Shown here piece after piece: positions 8,075-17,748 of a DNA stretch of 64,000 bases (position 1 is its first letter; every line of letters begins with the position of its first letter). Origin of the DNA: Nitrosomonas communis (GTDB lineage: Bacteria > Pseudomonadota > Gammaproteobacteria > Burkholderiales > Nitrosomonadaceae); contig NZ_FOUB01000007.1 in the NCBI RefSeq assembly GCF_900114745.1, forward strand, positions 53,234-117,233. The letters are read 5' to 3'. Made by a program: the position numbers and the translations under genes. The notes beneath the pieces were generated by a model. The model saw nothing but the letters and a program-made list of their open reading frames with translations. It searched no databases and was not told the DNA's origin.

Positions 8075-11000
8075 GCATTGCCCCCGAAATAGAGCTTCAT
8101 TCTCAGGATGCCCTTGGCAACCAAGGCCTCTTGAGCGGGCGGGGACAGTGCTGGGTTCTTGCCCTCGGCGATGGCCGTGGCCAAATCTTGCCAGCTCGCG
8201 AAATCAAGGCCAGTCCCACTTAACAACTGGTTTGCCTTGTTTTCCCATTGTGATTGCTGCATATCAATCGTAATTTGCAAATCATGCAAGCTCAGGGCAG
8301 ATACGCTAGCCAGGTTGATTGCCGCTGGCACGGTTTCGTTGCAAGCACCGAACAGAGGCGTCAGTACTGGAAGGTAGCGCTCATTGGTCTGACTGACCAA
8401 GGTCTCGCGATGCGATAGAATCGTGTTTTCAACTTTACTGATGGCACCGCCAACACTATGCAACTGAGAGTGAATGGGGTTGAGCAAACGATCAGGGATG
8501 CCGCGGATGGCGCTGAACTGCCCCTTGCGTGCTTGCTCACGAAATTTCTCACGCTCACTCTTGGCCAAGTCAGCCAAGTCCTCAAACGCGTCGCCAATCA
8601 ACACTAGTTTTTGAGCGAGCGCTGCAAGCTCTTGGGTGTGTTCTGGTGTCGTGTAACCCGCAGGCATGGGCTCCAAAACGCGCGCAGCCTCTGCGCATCG
8701 AGCCTTCAACTCAGCGAGGTAGCCGGTAATCTCGACAAATTTTTTCTTGCCCACACGATAGCTACTTGCAATGTGGCCAAGGTTCTCAGTAAGACCCAAA
8801 GCCGTTCCATTGTCGATATTGACACCGGCTTCTTCGGCGAGCAGGCGCAAGCGATCCGCCGCCTTGTCCAGTTGAAGTGAGCGCAAGTAATGCAGCAAGG
8901 TATCCGAGCTCGCGGTACCCTCTGCCGTTGCGGTATCACTCTCATTGCGCTGCTGCAGGGCGCCATCAAGAATATTGTTCACCGTCTGTAGCGACAGGGT
9001 GAATAAGCTGCGCGGGAACATGTCCAGATTCTGCGCATCAGCCTCAATGTCAGTGATCAGATGATTGATGCCTTGTTTGATTTGGGATGCGGCTTTCTCC
9101 ACGTAATCCGCAAACAGCCGGGCCTGTTCGATACGCTGATAGAGCGATAGGCTCTTGTCGTCGAGGCGTAGGGTATTGATGTTGCCCAAGGTGATCTCAG
9201 GTACTTGTTCCGGCTTGACCCCCGCGACCCGCTGCAGCACCTCAAAGCGTCCGGCAAGCAGAGCAGGCATCTTGTCAGTAATGGCAGCCAAGGCATCAGC
9301 CCCCTGCAGAGCGAGCGCTTCTTCGTTGACCTTCAGCGCGTCAAACGCTGAGCGGGCTGCTTTGATTAGCTCGTGCGCTTCCACCGTTTCAGTGCCGGTG
9401 GGTGATTTGCCTAAGGGTGCAAAGAGTCCCGGAATGCGGTCATAGCCAAAAACACGCTCCAACTTGGCAACCACAGCCTTATAGCCGTCAGCACTGTTGC
9501 CGTTAAACCAGTTCTGCGCCTCGTTGATGGCGTTATCCAGTTTGGCCCGTGGCAGGCTTTGCCATTTCGCTGTTGTTGCAGTGGCATCTTGTAGCTGCAA
9601 CAGATGCAACTCACCACACCACCACATCCAATCATCGAACACGTTCTTGGCTGTCACGCTGGCATGTTGCAAGTAGCCCCAGTACCAACCTCGCTTGGCC
9701 TTCTCCAGCGTCCATTCCTGTGTGCTGACCGGGTTCGCTATACGTGCCAAGAAGTAGGGGAATTTTGCTTGCGCCTGCTGCGGGTTGGCCAAGTCAGCAA
9801 ACAAGCCCGCGTGCTCTTCCTTCGCAAAACCAAGGCTGAGCAGCTTGCTCGGCAAGGCCAGGCGTTGCATCAGCGATGCAATTTCTTCGGCATCAATACC
9901 GTGCCTGGTTTCCAGATCATTCAAGCCGGAAAGGGTAGGCTTCTTGAACACAAACAAGGTCCAGGCCTGCAGCAGCAGATCGCGATCCTGCGTGTTGATC
10001 TTGCCGGTTGGTCTCAGCGGCCAGGCAATCAAGCCCCGCTCATTCAAGCGGGCGCGCCATTGGTGGATCGCTTGATAGGCAAAGTCTCGCAAAGCATTGA
10101 GCTTGTTCTTGAATTTGCTCGTCAGTCGCGCCTCATCAAGCGAAAAACCCTTGCACTGTTCGGGCGTGAGGCCGATGCGTTCCAGCTGATCGACTTCGCT
10201 GGGGTTCAGGTAGTAGAGCAGCAGGTCGTCTTTGAGCTTTTCACTCACGTCGCCCCGGTTGTACTGCTCCATCAAGTGGGTAGATGCCGTGAATGCCATC
10301 ACCGGGAAGCGCCCTTCATTGGTGTGGCGCGTTGCAGCCAGTTGATGCAGTCGATCCAGCTCATCACGGTTGTTCACCCAGGCAAACCATGCCAGATTGT
10401 CCGGGTGCAGCTTCAACCCCTCGCAATACAGCAAGCCACCACGCTGACCAGTCCCTTGCCCACGCGAGCTGGCTTGAATGCACAGATTCTCTTTATTGGA
10501 GAGACTGGGCTGTGCGTATTGCCAGTTCTTGTCCAACAAGCGCATCAAGCCCATCAGACGCGCCGTCCAGCGCAGGCACGGGTTGTGGCTGCTGGCTTGC
10601 AAGAAGGTCTTCATCGCCGCTTCGTGCACATCCGCATCGGCCGGGTCGCGGAAGATCATCGAGTTGTGCTGCTGATTGCGGTAGCGCAGATCCAGTCGCA
10701 GCAACATCGCCACGCTGGGGCCAATATGCGTAGCCTCTTCATCCGGCACAAATTGGTCGCTGCCGATCAGCTTCTGCCACAGTGCATCGGCGGCAAACTC
10801 CACAGCCGGGTGGTCGTACAACAAACTCAATAGATGCTTGAACTCCCCGCGCGACAGCGGCAACAGCAGCACATCTTTTTCAGCCTCATTGATGGCAAAT
10901 GTGCGCAGGTTTTGCAGCAAAGCAGAGAGACTTAACGCCTGCTCGACAGCGGGGTACAGCCATTCGTCCCTTTCACGCTTGAATTTGGCCTCTTCCAGCG

Positions 11001-12357
11001 CCTGGCGGCATTGGAGAGCATCAAATGGCATCTTGCGATACAGGCTGGCGACCGGTTCACCATCCTCATTGGCCAGCTGTAATAGCTCTTTGCACCGCGC
11101 GGGTGCGGCATCAAGTGCTACAGGCAGTTGGCCGTACAGCAGCGACTGCGCGACGGCACGCAGATCGTGATCACCAGTCTTGATGCCCTCGATAGCGTGC
11201 TTGTCCAGCACATGCTCAGCGACACGGCCAGAGCTCTCAACGACAGCATCGAACAGCACGCCCAAGTCGGTGACTTGCTTGCCCGCTGCTGCGTACTCGG
11301 CCAGCACCGCATCCATATTGGCCATGACCACGTTGAACCAACCAAAGTTGGCACCGCTCATGGCATAGGCGGCTTCCACCAGCCCCATGGGGTAATCGTG
11401 TGCCAACTTGCGCTCAGCCTTGAGCTGGGCCACATAGTCAGACACATCCGCAAACGCGTTGTGTTCCAACTCCACCAGCTCAAAACGGCGTGCGACTGAT
11501 TGAATCTCGCGCAACTGCTGGCCCAGTAAGGGCGAGCACAAGGCCACATAACGCAGCCAAGGCAGCTTGCGTCGCGGGTCCTCTTCCTTGATGGCCTTAC
11601 CGATTAGGCGGATGGCCTGGCCGTCCAGTCGCTTGGCATCGTCTTGCTCCAGACCAAAGGTGGCCGCCTCGGCCACGGTTTCCAGCTCGTCCAACACCAC
11701 CAGCACATAGCCGATGCCAATCTTTTGTAAATAGCTGTAGGCGGCCTGCACCAAGCGCACCACCAAACCCTCTTCTTCGTAGAGAGCCCCCTCAGAGTGA
11801 GCCTGATCCAACTCCAGGCATTGCGTCAGGTGCTTGGGATCAAAACCCGCCGGATTCAAACGATGCAGCGCCTGCTCGGCAATCTTGCTTTGGATCGAAC
11901 CATCAAACTTGCCCGTCGCCAGCGGCAACAGTGCCCTGTAAAGCCCAAAGCCAAACCAGTTGTCCGAGTTCTGGTAGTCGGAGGCAACTTGCGAATAGCG
12001 GATGTACAGTGCCAAGTACTTATCTTGCGTAGCCTGATCAAACAGCTTTTTGTCTTCCAGCTGCCCGCCGTCTTCGCGCACAAACCAGCCTTTGGAGCAA
12101 TCGTTGATCTGGGCGATCAACTCATGGCCCAGGCGCGATTTACCGCGCCCCCATTCCGCCTCGACCGCAAACACATGGGCAAAGTTGTCCGCATCCTGAT
12201 CCACGGTGTGGATGAAGGTGCGGTAGCGCTTGAAGAAGCGGCTCTGGCCAACCAGCGGGTCACGCGGGGGATAGTCGGAAACACCGGTGGCCGCCCAACT
12301 GTGGCGACGGGCCAAGCCGGCAATATCGGCGGCGGTAAGCTGATCGTTTTTATTCAT
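8071..12357 (-). CDS. Giant P-loop ATPase (1428 residues), BrxC/PglY-like in size and context
   Basis: The frame is open further upstream, but the ATG at 12357 is preferred because it overlaps the previous stop in the ATGA style used throughout this operon. A P-loop is visible as AEWGRGKSR (67-75; Ala in place of the first Gly) and a Walker B as LVVLDELE (218-225), so the first 450 residues are an AAA/STAND-like ATPase. The remaining ~950 residues are mostly helical, with a Trp/Gln-rich middle and coiled-coil stretches near the C-terminus. Size and layout recall BrxC/PglY ATPases of BREX and Pgl systems, but I cannot claim homology. It probably is the scaffold motor of the complex encoded by this operon. 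Confidence 0.75.
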   Translation of the reverse strand: MNKNDQLTAADIAGLARRHSWAATGVSDYPPRDPLVGQSRFFKRYRTFIHTVDQDADNFAHVFAVEAEWGRGKSRLGHELIAQINDCSKGWFVREDGGQLEDKKLFDQATQDKYLALYIRYSQVASDYQNSDNWFGFGLYRALLPLATGKFDGSIQSKIAEQALHRLNPAGFDPKHLTQCLELDQAHSEGALYEEEGLVVRLVQAAYSYLQKIGIGYVLVVLDELETVAEAATFGLEQDDAKRLDGQAIRLIGKAIKEEDPRRKLPWLRYVALCSPLLGQQLREIQSVARRFELVELEHNAFADVSDYVAQLKAERKLAHDYPMGLVEAAYAMSGANFGWFNVVMANMDAVLAEYAAAGKQVTDLGVLFDAVVESSGRVAEHVLDKHAIEGIKTGDHDLRAVAQSLLYGQLPVALDAAPARCKELLQLANEDGEPVASLYRKMPFDALQCRQALEEAKFKRERDEWLYPAVEQALSLSALLQNLRTFAINEAEKDVLLLPLSRGEFKHLLSLLYDHPAVEFAADALWQKLIGSDQFVPDEEATHIGPSVAMLLRLDLRYRNQQHNSMIFRDPADADVHEAAMKTFLQASSHNPCLRWTARLMGLMRLLDKNWQYAQPSLSNKENLCIQASSRGQGTGQRGGLLYCEGLKLHPDNLAWFAWVNNRDELDRLHQLAATRHTNEGRFPVMAFTASTHLMEQYNRGDVSEKLKDDLLLYYLNPSEVDQLERIGLTPEQCKGFSLDEARLTSKFKNKLNALRDFAYQAIHQWRARLNERGLIAWPLRPTGKINTQDRDLLLQAWTLFVFKKPTLSGLNDLETRHGIDAEEIASLMQRLALPSKLLSLGFAKEEHAGLFADLANPQQAQAKFPYFLARIANPVSTQEWTLEKAKRGWYWGYLQHASVTAKNVFDDWMWWCGELHLLQLQDATATTAKWQSLPRAKLDNAINEAQNWFNGNSADGYKAVVAKLERVFGYDRIPGLFAPLGKSPTGTETVEAHELIKAARSAFDALKVNEEALALQGADALAAITDKMPALLAGRFEVLQRVAGVKPEQVPEITLGNINTLRLDDKSLSLYQRIEQARLFADYVEKAASQIKQGINHLITDIEADAQNLDMFPRSLFTLSLQTVNNILDGALQQRNESDTATAEGTASSDTLLHYLRSLQLDKAADRLRLLAEEAGVNIDNGTALGLTENLGHIASSYRVGKKKFVEITGYLAELKARCAEAARVLEPMPAGYTTPEHTQELAALAQKLVLIGDAFEDLADLAKSEREKFREQARKGQFSAIRGIPDRLLNPIHSQLHSVGGAISKVENTILSHRETLVSQTNERYLPVLTPLFGACNETVPAAINLASVSALSLHDLQITIDMQQSQWENKANQLLSGTGLDFASWQDLATAIAEGKNPALSPPAQEALVAKGILRMKLYFGGNA

Positions 12358-13682
12358 GCAATGCCCCCTCCCTGAACCACGTACTCCGCCTCCGGTTCGC
12401 GGACGGAACGATGTTGATAGACTTGTTTGTGCTCCTGATACAGCGCCTCGGCAGAGAGGCGTGCGGCCTGCCACAGCAACTTTCCCGTGCGGTTGAACAC
12501 GCGGCTCGCGGGCAGGCTGTAACACTGATCAGAGAACTGCGGATGAATCTGGTACTGGCCCAGTTGGCTGCTGGCCCCGTCCTGATAACGCCAGACCGAG
12601 TGCTTGAGCAACAAGCCCACCAGCGGCGACAGTTGCGCATTCAATTCTGCAGCTGTGGGCTGCTGCGGAAAGCAGGCCACGCCCAGCCTTGCCAGCATGC
12701 CCAGCAGCAGATCCGCCAGAGTGCCACAGTGTACCTCGTCGCCTTCTGCGCCGATCACCGTGACGGCAATTTCAGTGGGCGCAAAAGCATTCTGGCCTGC
12801 AGGCAGTTCCAGCAGCAAACCGCCCCGGTTTTCTGCCCGCCATGCATCCTGCGCAAATGCCAGCATGGCCAGCAGCAGCGCCCAAGGCTGGGCCAACACC
12901 CAAGGCATTACGGTCTGGCCTTCGGTGATGGCGGGCGTTATGCCACCCTGCAAGAGCACTTGTTCGGCGGCTTTTGTGATTGCGTTTGCAGACTTTTGAT
13001 CGTGCGTGGCGGCCTCAACCACAAAGGGCAAGGCCAACAGTCGCCCCTTGACCCAGTTCTGCTGCGCATCGACGCCACTGGCGTCCACCTTGGGCAAGGG
13101 GGGTAGTGCATCCTGAAACGCTGCCAACTGGGCGGCGACAAACAGAATGCGCACCAGCGCAGGCGTTGCTGCCGCCTGCTCAAAGCTTACCCCCAGCAAT
13201 TCCCGTTCAATCGCAGCGTAGGAGCTGGCAGCAAGTGCGCTACTTTCCAAGGCTGCTTCCACCCACGCAGCGGCTGGCCCCAAGCCAGATACCAACTCGA
13301 CTAGCGGCGCAGAGTTGTTCCCCTGAGCCGCCATCTGCCCCGCCTCTTTGCAGCGTGCAGCGGCAATCGCCAGCCACGCAACACGCACCTCCGTCTGCCG
13401 TGTCAAGAGGGCACAAAGCAGCTCGGCGTCAGACACCAAGACAGGACGCACGGCCAATAAACGCTGGCTGATGATCCAGCCCGCGCTGTTGCCTAGGTGA
13501 TCCAGCGCACCCTTGCTATCTCCTTGGTCGCCAGCCTCATCCGCCCCAAGCGGGTGGGCCAGGCAGCGCACCAGCACCGCACCATCGCACTCATAGTCCA
13601 CGGCACCCATAAAGCCCGTCGTGAGCAAGGCTCGCAAGCGCGGGATCAAGGCAACTAAAGTGGCATGGGGGCTGGCCATCAA
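12354..13682 (-). CDS. Unknown 442-residue Ala/Leu-rich operon protein
   Basis: I do not recognise a domain. The protein is alanine- and leucine-rich and predicted almost all-helical to residue 290, then more mixed (LLLELPAGQNAF, EIAVTVIGAEGDEVHCGTLADLLLGML). It begins with two Met codons and either may be used. It overlaps the specificity subunit gene before it by 4 bp and the giant ATPase gene after it by 4 bp, so all three are translationally coupled. In BREX the equivalent slot near the ATPase is held by small structural proteins, which is the only hint at function. Confidence 0.65.
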   Translation of the reverse strand: MMASPHATLVALIPRLRALLTTGFMGAVDYECDGAVLVRCLAHPLGADEAGDQGDSKGALDHLGNSAGWIISQRLLAVRPVLVSDAELLCALLTRQTEVRVAWLAIAAARCKEAGQMAAQGNNSAPLVELVSGLGPAAAWVEAALESSALAASSYAAIERELLGVSFEQAAATPALVRILFVAAQLAAFQDALPPLPKVDASGVDAQQNWVKGRLLALPFVVEAATHDQKSANAITKAAEQVLLQGGITPAITEGQTVMPWVLAQPWALLLAMLAFAQDAWRAENRGGLLLELPAGQNAFAPTEIAVTVIGAEGDEVHCGTLADLLLGMLARLGVACFPQQPTAAELNAQLSPLVGLLLKHSVWRYQDGASSQLGQYQIHPQFSDQCYSLPASRVFNRTGKLLWQAARLSAEALYQEHKQVYQHRSVREPEAEYVVQGGGIA

Positions 13683-15199
13683 TCCCCCTCGGCTTGCGTC
13701 AGCAAGTGGTAAAGCTCATCCAGGTCGCCAAACAGCGCTGCCCCTTGGCCATCAATGCCATCGGTCTTCAGGCGATTCAGGATGCGGCGATCGAGCTGAT
13801 CGTTACTCGCTTGTAGTGCTTGCTCGGCCGCGATCAGCTCGGCTTCAGTGATAAGGCCTTCGATCAGGGCTTCGACAAGGTATTTGGCTGTTGTCGTTAA
13901 CGATTTCGATGCACGAATTGCGCTTTCTTGCTCGGTAACCAAAGCCAGAATCTGTTCCTTTGCATCCAGAACAAATTGAGGAATCGGTAATGCGAGAAGC
14001 TCATCCTGCCCAATCTGGGGCTGAACAGCGCCGTAGCTGATCTTGTGTTGCAGGACTTTTCCGGCGGTTGAACACAAGTACGCAGCGACAGCCGCTGCAT
14101 CCGCTTCGTCCGGAAATTCCAGACGGATCAAATGACTGCTAATTACTGCGCCTCGGTCTCGCTCATCTACTTTGATCGCGGTACCAATTGAGCCAGTACG
14201 AACAACCAGCGCGCAACGCTCGTGAATGATTGCCTTGTCGGGGACTTCCGTCGTATGAGAAATTTTGGGGGCGGACGACATATCCATGCGACCCGACGAA
14301 ACCTCGGTAACAGTGATGTAGTTACGCCCAGTATTAAAAAAGACTCGCTCCTCAATCCCGTTTGCGATTCCTTTAACCAGACTAGACAGCGGCTTACCAA
14401 GCGCTTTTGCTTGCCGGAAAACGGCAACCGCGCGATTGCCGTAATACTTTGGATCAAGCCTGTGACTGAGGTCGTCCAGCTGTGGGCGGTTGTGCAGTTT
14501 TTCAGTCGTTGCACATGCGGACTTCATTGCCTCATTTGAGGCCAGTGACTCTACCTCCGCTCCTCGCACCTTCCCCCAAGCCCGCAGCCGCTCAGCTTGG
14601 CGGACTTTGTCGCCGATGAATTTTTGCACATCGGAATTAGCTACAAATAGAGGAATGGAATAAAGCGCATCCTTGGCTATGTAGTTGATGATTGTGTTGC
14701 TTGTGAGTCGATTTTTCAGTACCTGACCATGCTTTGATCTCAAAAATGCCAGCACGTAACGTGAATTCGTATCGGCATTGAAAGATGCTTTGTAAAGCGA
14801 GCCACTAACCATCAGGTATTTGGGAAATATCTCCGGAACAACGCCAACCTTTGAGACATTGCCCTTTACCTCTATCAGCAACTCACCTGCTACAGCCAAT
14901 CCTTTTGGATAGTCGTCTTTGTAGTAAAGCGGCAATTTATCGACGGAGCTGAAATCGATGCTCCCTTGATCATCGATTTGTGTTGGAGAGAGGAATGGCA
15001 AGAGTTTCTCTTCGGCAATGCCATTTATGGAATCGGTGCCGTGATAAACCACGCGATATCCGTCAGCAATAAGCTGTCCGAGTCGCTTTGTTTTTCCAAG
15101 TCCATCAATTTTTTGCACTGTTTTCAGCGCTTCCGGGTTGTAGAACTCGGCATCGAGCCGGTCTTCAAGTTGCGAGTGGATGCGCACGGTATACATCAC
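13679..15199 (-). CDS. hsdS: Type I-like restriction-modification specificity subunit (two target recognition domains)
   Basis: At 506 residues it contains two half-repeats in HsdS style. Each has a variable target-recognition region followed by a conserved helical spacer (first about 190-215, second about 430-455: KEQILALVTEQESAIRASKS). The second TRD has the typical strand/helix pattern ending in ISYGAVQPQIGQDELLALPI, diagnostic for type I S subunits. It would dock with the methylase encoded upstream and choose the DNA sequence to be modified. The start overlaps the methylase stop by 4 bp. A C-terminal tail of about 50 residues after the second spacer is longer than usual and could contact the other operon proteins. 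Confidence 0.85.
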   Translation of the reverse strand: MMYTVRIHSQLEDRLDAEFYNPEALKTVQKIDGLGKTKRLGQLIADGYRVVYHGTDSINGIAEEKLLPFLSPTQIDDQGSIDFSSVDKLPLYYKDDYPKGLAVAGELLIEVKGNVSKVGVVPEIFPKYLMVSGSLYKASFNADTNSRYVLAFLRSKHGQVLKNRLTSNTIINYIAKDALYSIPLFVANSDVQKFIGDKVRQAERLRAWGKVRGAEVESLASNEAMKSACATTEKLHNRPQLDDLSHRLDPKYYGNRAVAVFRQAKALGKPLSSLVKGIANGIEERVFFNTGRNYITVTEVSSGRMDMSSAPKISHTTEVPDKAIIHERCALVVRTGSIGTAIKVDERDRGAVISSHLIRLEFPDEADAAAVAAYLCSTAGKVLQHKISYGAVQPQIGQDELLALPIPQFVLDAKEQILALVTEQESAIRASKSLTTTAKYLVEALIEGLITEAELIAAEQALQASNDQLDRRILNRLKTDGIDGQGAALFGDLDELYHLLTQAEGD

Positions 15200-17322
15200 T
15201 CACCCCGCTTATAAGCGCCAACAATCTTGTCGAGATCATTCGGCACGCCAGTCGAGTAGTCCTCGATATTGTTTTTCACCACATAGCCCAGCGTTTCTGC
15301 CACCGCCATGAATACATCACCTTGTGGCTCAGGCAAGAACTGCTCGGGGTGCTCTTTGCTGGCATGGCGTTTTTGCAGATACAGCACCGAGGTCTTGGCC
15401 CCGGTGCCAGAGAGCTTGAAGGTGTTCGCCGGTAGCGACAGCACCGCCTTGACGATGGCCTTGCCGCCGACAAACTGGCCGGTTTTTTCGTCTTTGCTGC
15501 CCATGATGTATTCGCGCACATAGCGGTCGCCGGAGTTACACAGCACACCATCGGGCAACACAATCAGCAAACGGCCACCGGGGCGCAGCAGTTGCAGGCA
15601 GCGGTCAATAAACAGTACGGCCGGGTCAATGGTGGCACCTACCGGCTTCCAGTTGCTTTTGCCATCGGGCTTGCTGCCCAAGGCCAGGCCACTGGTGGTG
15701 GGGAACAGGTTGTAGACCGCCTTTTTGCCGGTGGAAACATTGCGCAAATCGGTGCGGTAGCCTGGCCACTTGGGCGCGCCATCTTCGTCCAGGTATAGAT
15801 CGCCAGTGTCTTCCCACTTCATTTTAAGGTAGTCGTAATAGGCCACGTACTCATCGACTACTTTTTCCGTGGGGCGGAAGCCGCCGAGCACTTGCTCCAT
15901 CTGGGCTTCGTAGCGCTCTTTGGATTCCTTGCCTTTCTTGTCGCTGGTGAACTTGGGCGTACCAAACGGCGGGTTGGTGCAGATAAGGTCAAAGCTGTTC
16001 GGCTTGAACGCCTTGGTAGTGAGCGAGTTGTCCGTATAGAAAATTTTGGCCTTGGGCGCGCCTTGCAGGGCCATGTTGACGCGGGCCAGCATCACCATGC
16101 GCGGGGCCGTGTCGGCACCGGTGAAGGCGGTGTCGCGCAGGGTTTGCTTGAGCGCTTTCTTCTGCGCATCGCTCATGCCGCCCAGGTGATCGACCACATT
16201 CTCGATATGGCTGAGCGCGACTGAGCCAAAACCAAATGAACCACAGGTAGGGTCGCAAAAGCGGAAGGCACCAGAAGTCAGCCTTTCCATAGCGGCGTTG
16301 TCTTGCTGGATGTCGTGAATGGCGATTTCCAGCATGGCCTGCTTGACCGGGTTGGGCGTGAGGTACACACCCAGGCCGCCTTTGGATTCAAAGTTGGCGC
16401 GCAGGAACACATCGAACACCCGGCCCAGCAAATCGCCCGCCACATCGGCCAAAGTGCCGACTTCTTTACCGGCGATCATGCGCCCTTGGTTGTCAGTCAC
16501 TGGCCCAAGGTCTTGCATCGCCTCTAGCAAGGTGCGGTAGTTTTCCGGCTGAGTTAAGCGCAGGTGTGAATCGCTTGGGAAGATGGCATTGCGGGTACCG
16601 TCGTCGCTGACCACCACATAATCTTCGTGCGCTTTGAAGGCTTCGAATGCGGCCTTGATTTGCTCCACAGCCTTGGCACCGTGCTTGGCCACATAGTGAT
16701 GGTCAAACACCTCGCGAAAGCGCTGGGTCTTGCCTTCGTGGTCAGTAAAGCTGAGTTCAATGCCGTGATGGACACGGAAGGTTTCCAGGAACAGCAGCTT
16801 GGCCACTTCCTCGATGATGTCGTTCTTGTCGTTGACGCGATCTTTGACAGTCTGAAAAACCTGCTCGTGGAAGGCGTCAAAGCGGTGCATCAAGCGGGTG
16901 TAGATACGCATCGACCAGCGGAAGGTCGGGTCTTTTTCCAGCTTTTCGTAGTTGCGGATCAGCTCGATGGAAGGCACTTCATCCACCGAATGGGTGCCGT
17001 CACTGCCATCGACACCAAACAGGCTATAGCAGCGGGTATTTTTGTCATCTTGAAGATGGGCAAATACGGGCCAATCCCCGCTGACGCTGGCGAGCAGTTC
17101 ATAAGCCAGTTGATCCAGCTTGTCTTCGCGGGAATAGTCCCAGTGCCCCGGTTCCAGTGCAATCAACAAAACCGATGGGGTCTGATTGCCTTGGTCTTCC
17201 CCCCAGATCAGCCCGGCTTTCACGAAGTCATGATCGCTATTGAGCAGAGCGAGTTCGGTGTAGTCGCGGTACTTACTGCGAATTTCTTGGTAGCGTTGAT
17301 CCAACGTTTGTTCGGTTGCCAT
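15196..17322 (-). CDS. hsdM: N6-adenine DNA methylase, HsdM-like
   Basis: The C-terminal half is a clear HsdM methylase: SAM-binding motif I DPTCGSFGFG (357-366) and catalytic motif IV NPPF (450-453), the latter typical of N6-adenine methylases. Residues 285-325 (LADVAGDLLGRVFDVFLRA, GVYLTPNPV) are the conserved helix and loop before motif I. The N-terminal 280 residues replace the usual short HsdM N-domain and are longer than in standard HsdM (about 500 residues). The next gene is hsdS, so M and S form a modification enzyme. No hsdR-like translocase-nuclease is in the operon, which suggests the restriction side is done by other operon products. Confidence 0.9.
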   Translation of the reverse strand: MATEQTLDQRYQEIRSKYRDYTELALLNSDHDFVKAGLIWGEDQGNQTPSVLLIALEPGHWDYSREDKLDQLAYELLASVSGDWPVFAHLQDDKNTRCYSLFGVDGSDGTHSVDEVPSIELIRNYEKLEKDPTFRWSMRIYTRLMHRFDAFHEQVFQTVKDRVNDKNDIIEEVAKLLFLETFRVHHGIELSFTDHEGKTQRFREVFDHHYVAKHGAKAVEQIKAAFEAFKAHEDYVVVSDDGTRNAIFPSDSHLRLTQPENYRTLLEAMQDLGPVTDNQGRMIAGKEVGTLADVAGDLLGRVFDVFLRANFESKGGLGVYLTPNPVKQAMLEIAIHDIQQDNAAMERLTSGAFRFCDPTCGSFGFGSVALSHIENVVDHLGGMSDAQKKALKQTLRDTAFTGADTAPRMVMLARVNMALQGAPKAKIFYTDNSLTTKAFKPNSFDLICTNPPFGTPKFTSDKKGKESKERYEAQMEQVLGGFRPTEKVVDEYVAYYDYLKMKWEDTGDLYLDEDGAPKWPGYRTDLRNVSTGKKAVYNLFPTTSGLALGSKPDGKSNWKPVGATIDPAVLFIDRCLQLLRPGGRLLIVLPDGVLCNSGDRYVREYIMGSKDEKTGQFVGGKAIVKAVLSLPANTFKLSGTGAKTSVLYLQKRHASKEHPEQFLPEPQGDVFMAVAETLGYVVKNNIEDYSTGVPNDLDKIVGAYKRGE

Positions 17323-17349
17323 GAGTTCGTGTATCCGGTTCTTATTCGT

Positions 17350-17748
17350 TTAAGCCAACTTCAGCAGTGGACCTTTCAATTCGAGCCGCGCATCCTGCCC
17401 GGCCGCACTGCGCAGCATGGGTTCGGTTACCACCATGCCAGCCGGCAGTTTGATGATGAGTTGCGCCAAGGGCATGGGTCGGCCAGTCTTTTGCAGCAGC
17501 GCCACCAATTCGTCAGCCAGGCTGGATGTTGCTTGGCCTCGCTCTTCATTCAGTGCCCAGGCTGCTTCACCGCTGGGTAATTCACAGCGCAGCAAGGCCG
17601 GCGTGCAGGCCAGCCATAGACTCAGCTGCGCGAGATTCCAACCCAACTGATGCCATTGCGTGGCATGGTCCGCCCACAACTGATCCAGCGTTATCGGCCC
17701 GGTTTTCATGCTGCGCCGAACGGTGGCCAACACATCAGGTGTATTCAA
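17350..17748 (-). CDS. Small winged-helix-like protein, first gene of the methylase operon
   Basis: A 132-residue protein starting with TTG at 17748. The start is supported by a strong ribosome binding site (GGAGGG, 17754-17759) 5 nt upstream. The C-terminal half (SSLADELVALLQKTGRPMP, LAQLIIKLP, VVTEPMLRSA) reads as a winged helix-turn-helix followed by strands. The stop is 27 bp before the methylase start. It could be a regulator of the operon or a small DNA-binding subunit of the complex. I cannot tell these apart. Confidence 0.6.
   Translation of the reverse strand: MNTPDVLATVRRSMKTGPITLDQLWADHATQWHQLGWNLAQLSLWLACTPALLRCELPSGEAAWALNEERGQATSSLADELVALLQKTGRPMPLAQLIIKLPAGMVVTEPMLRSAAGQDARLELKGPLLKLA

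Noticed and set aside
12357..12525. Extended N-terminus of the giant ATPase
   Set aside because: The extension lies wholly inside the upstream gene, is Arg/Gly/Pro-rich like a shadow frame, and the ATG at 12357 fits the ATGA coupling seen across the operon.
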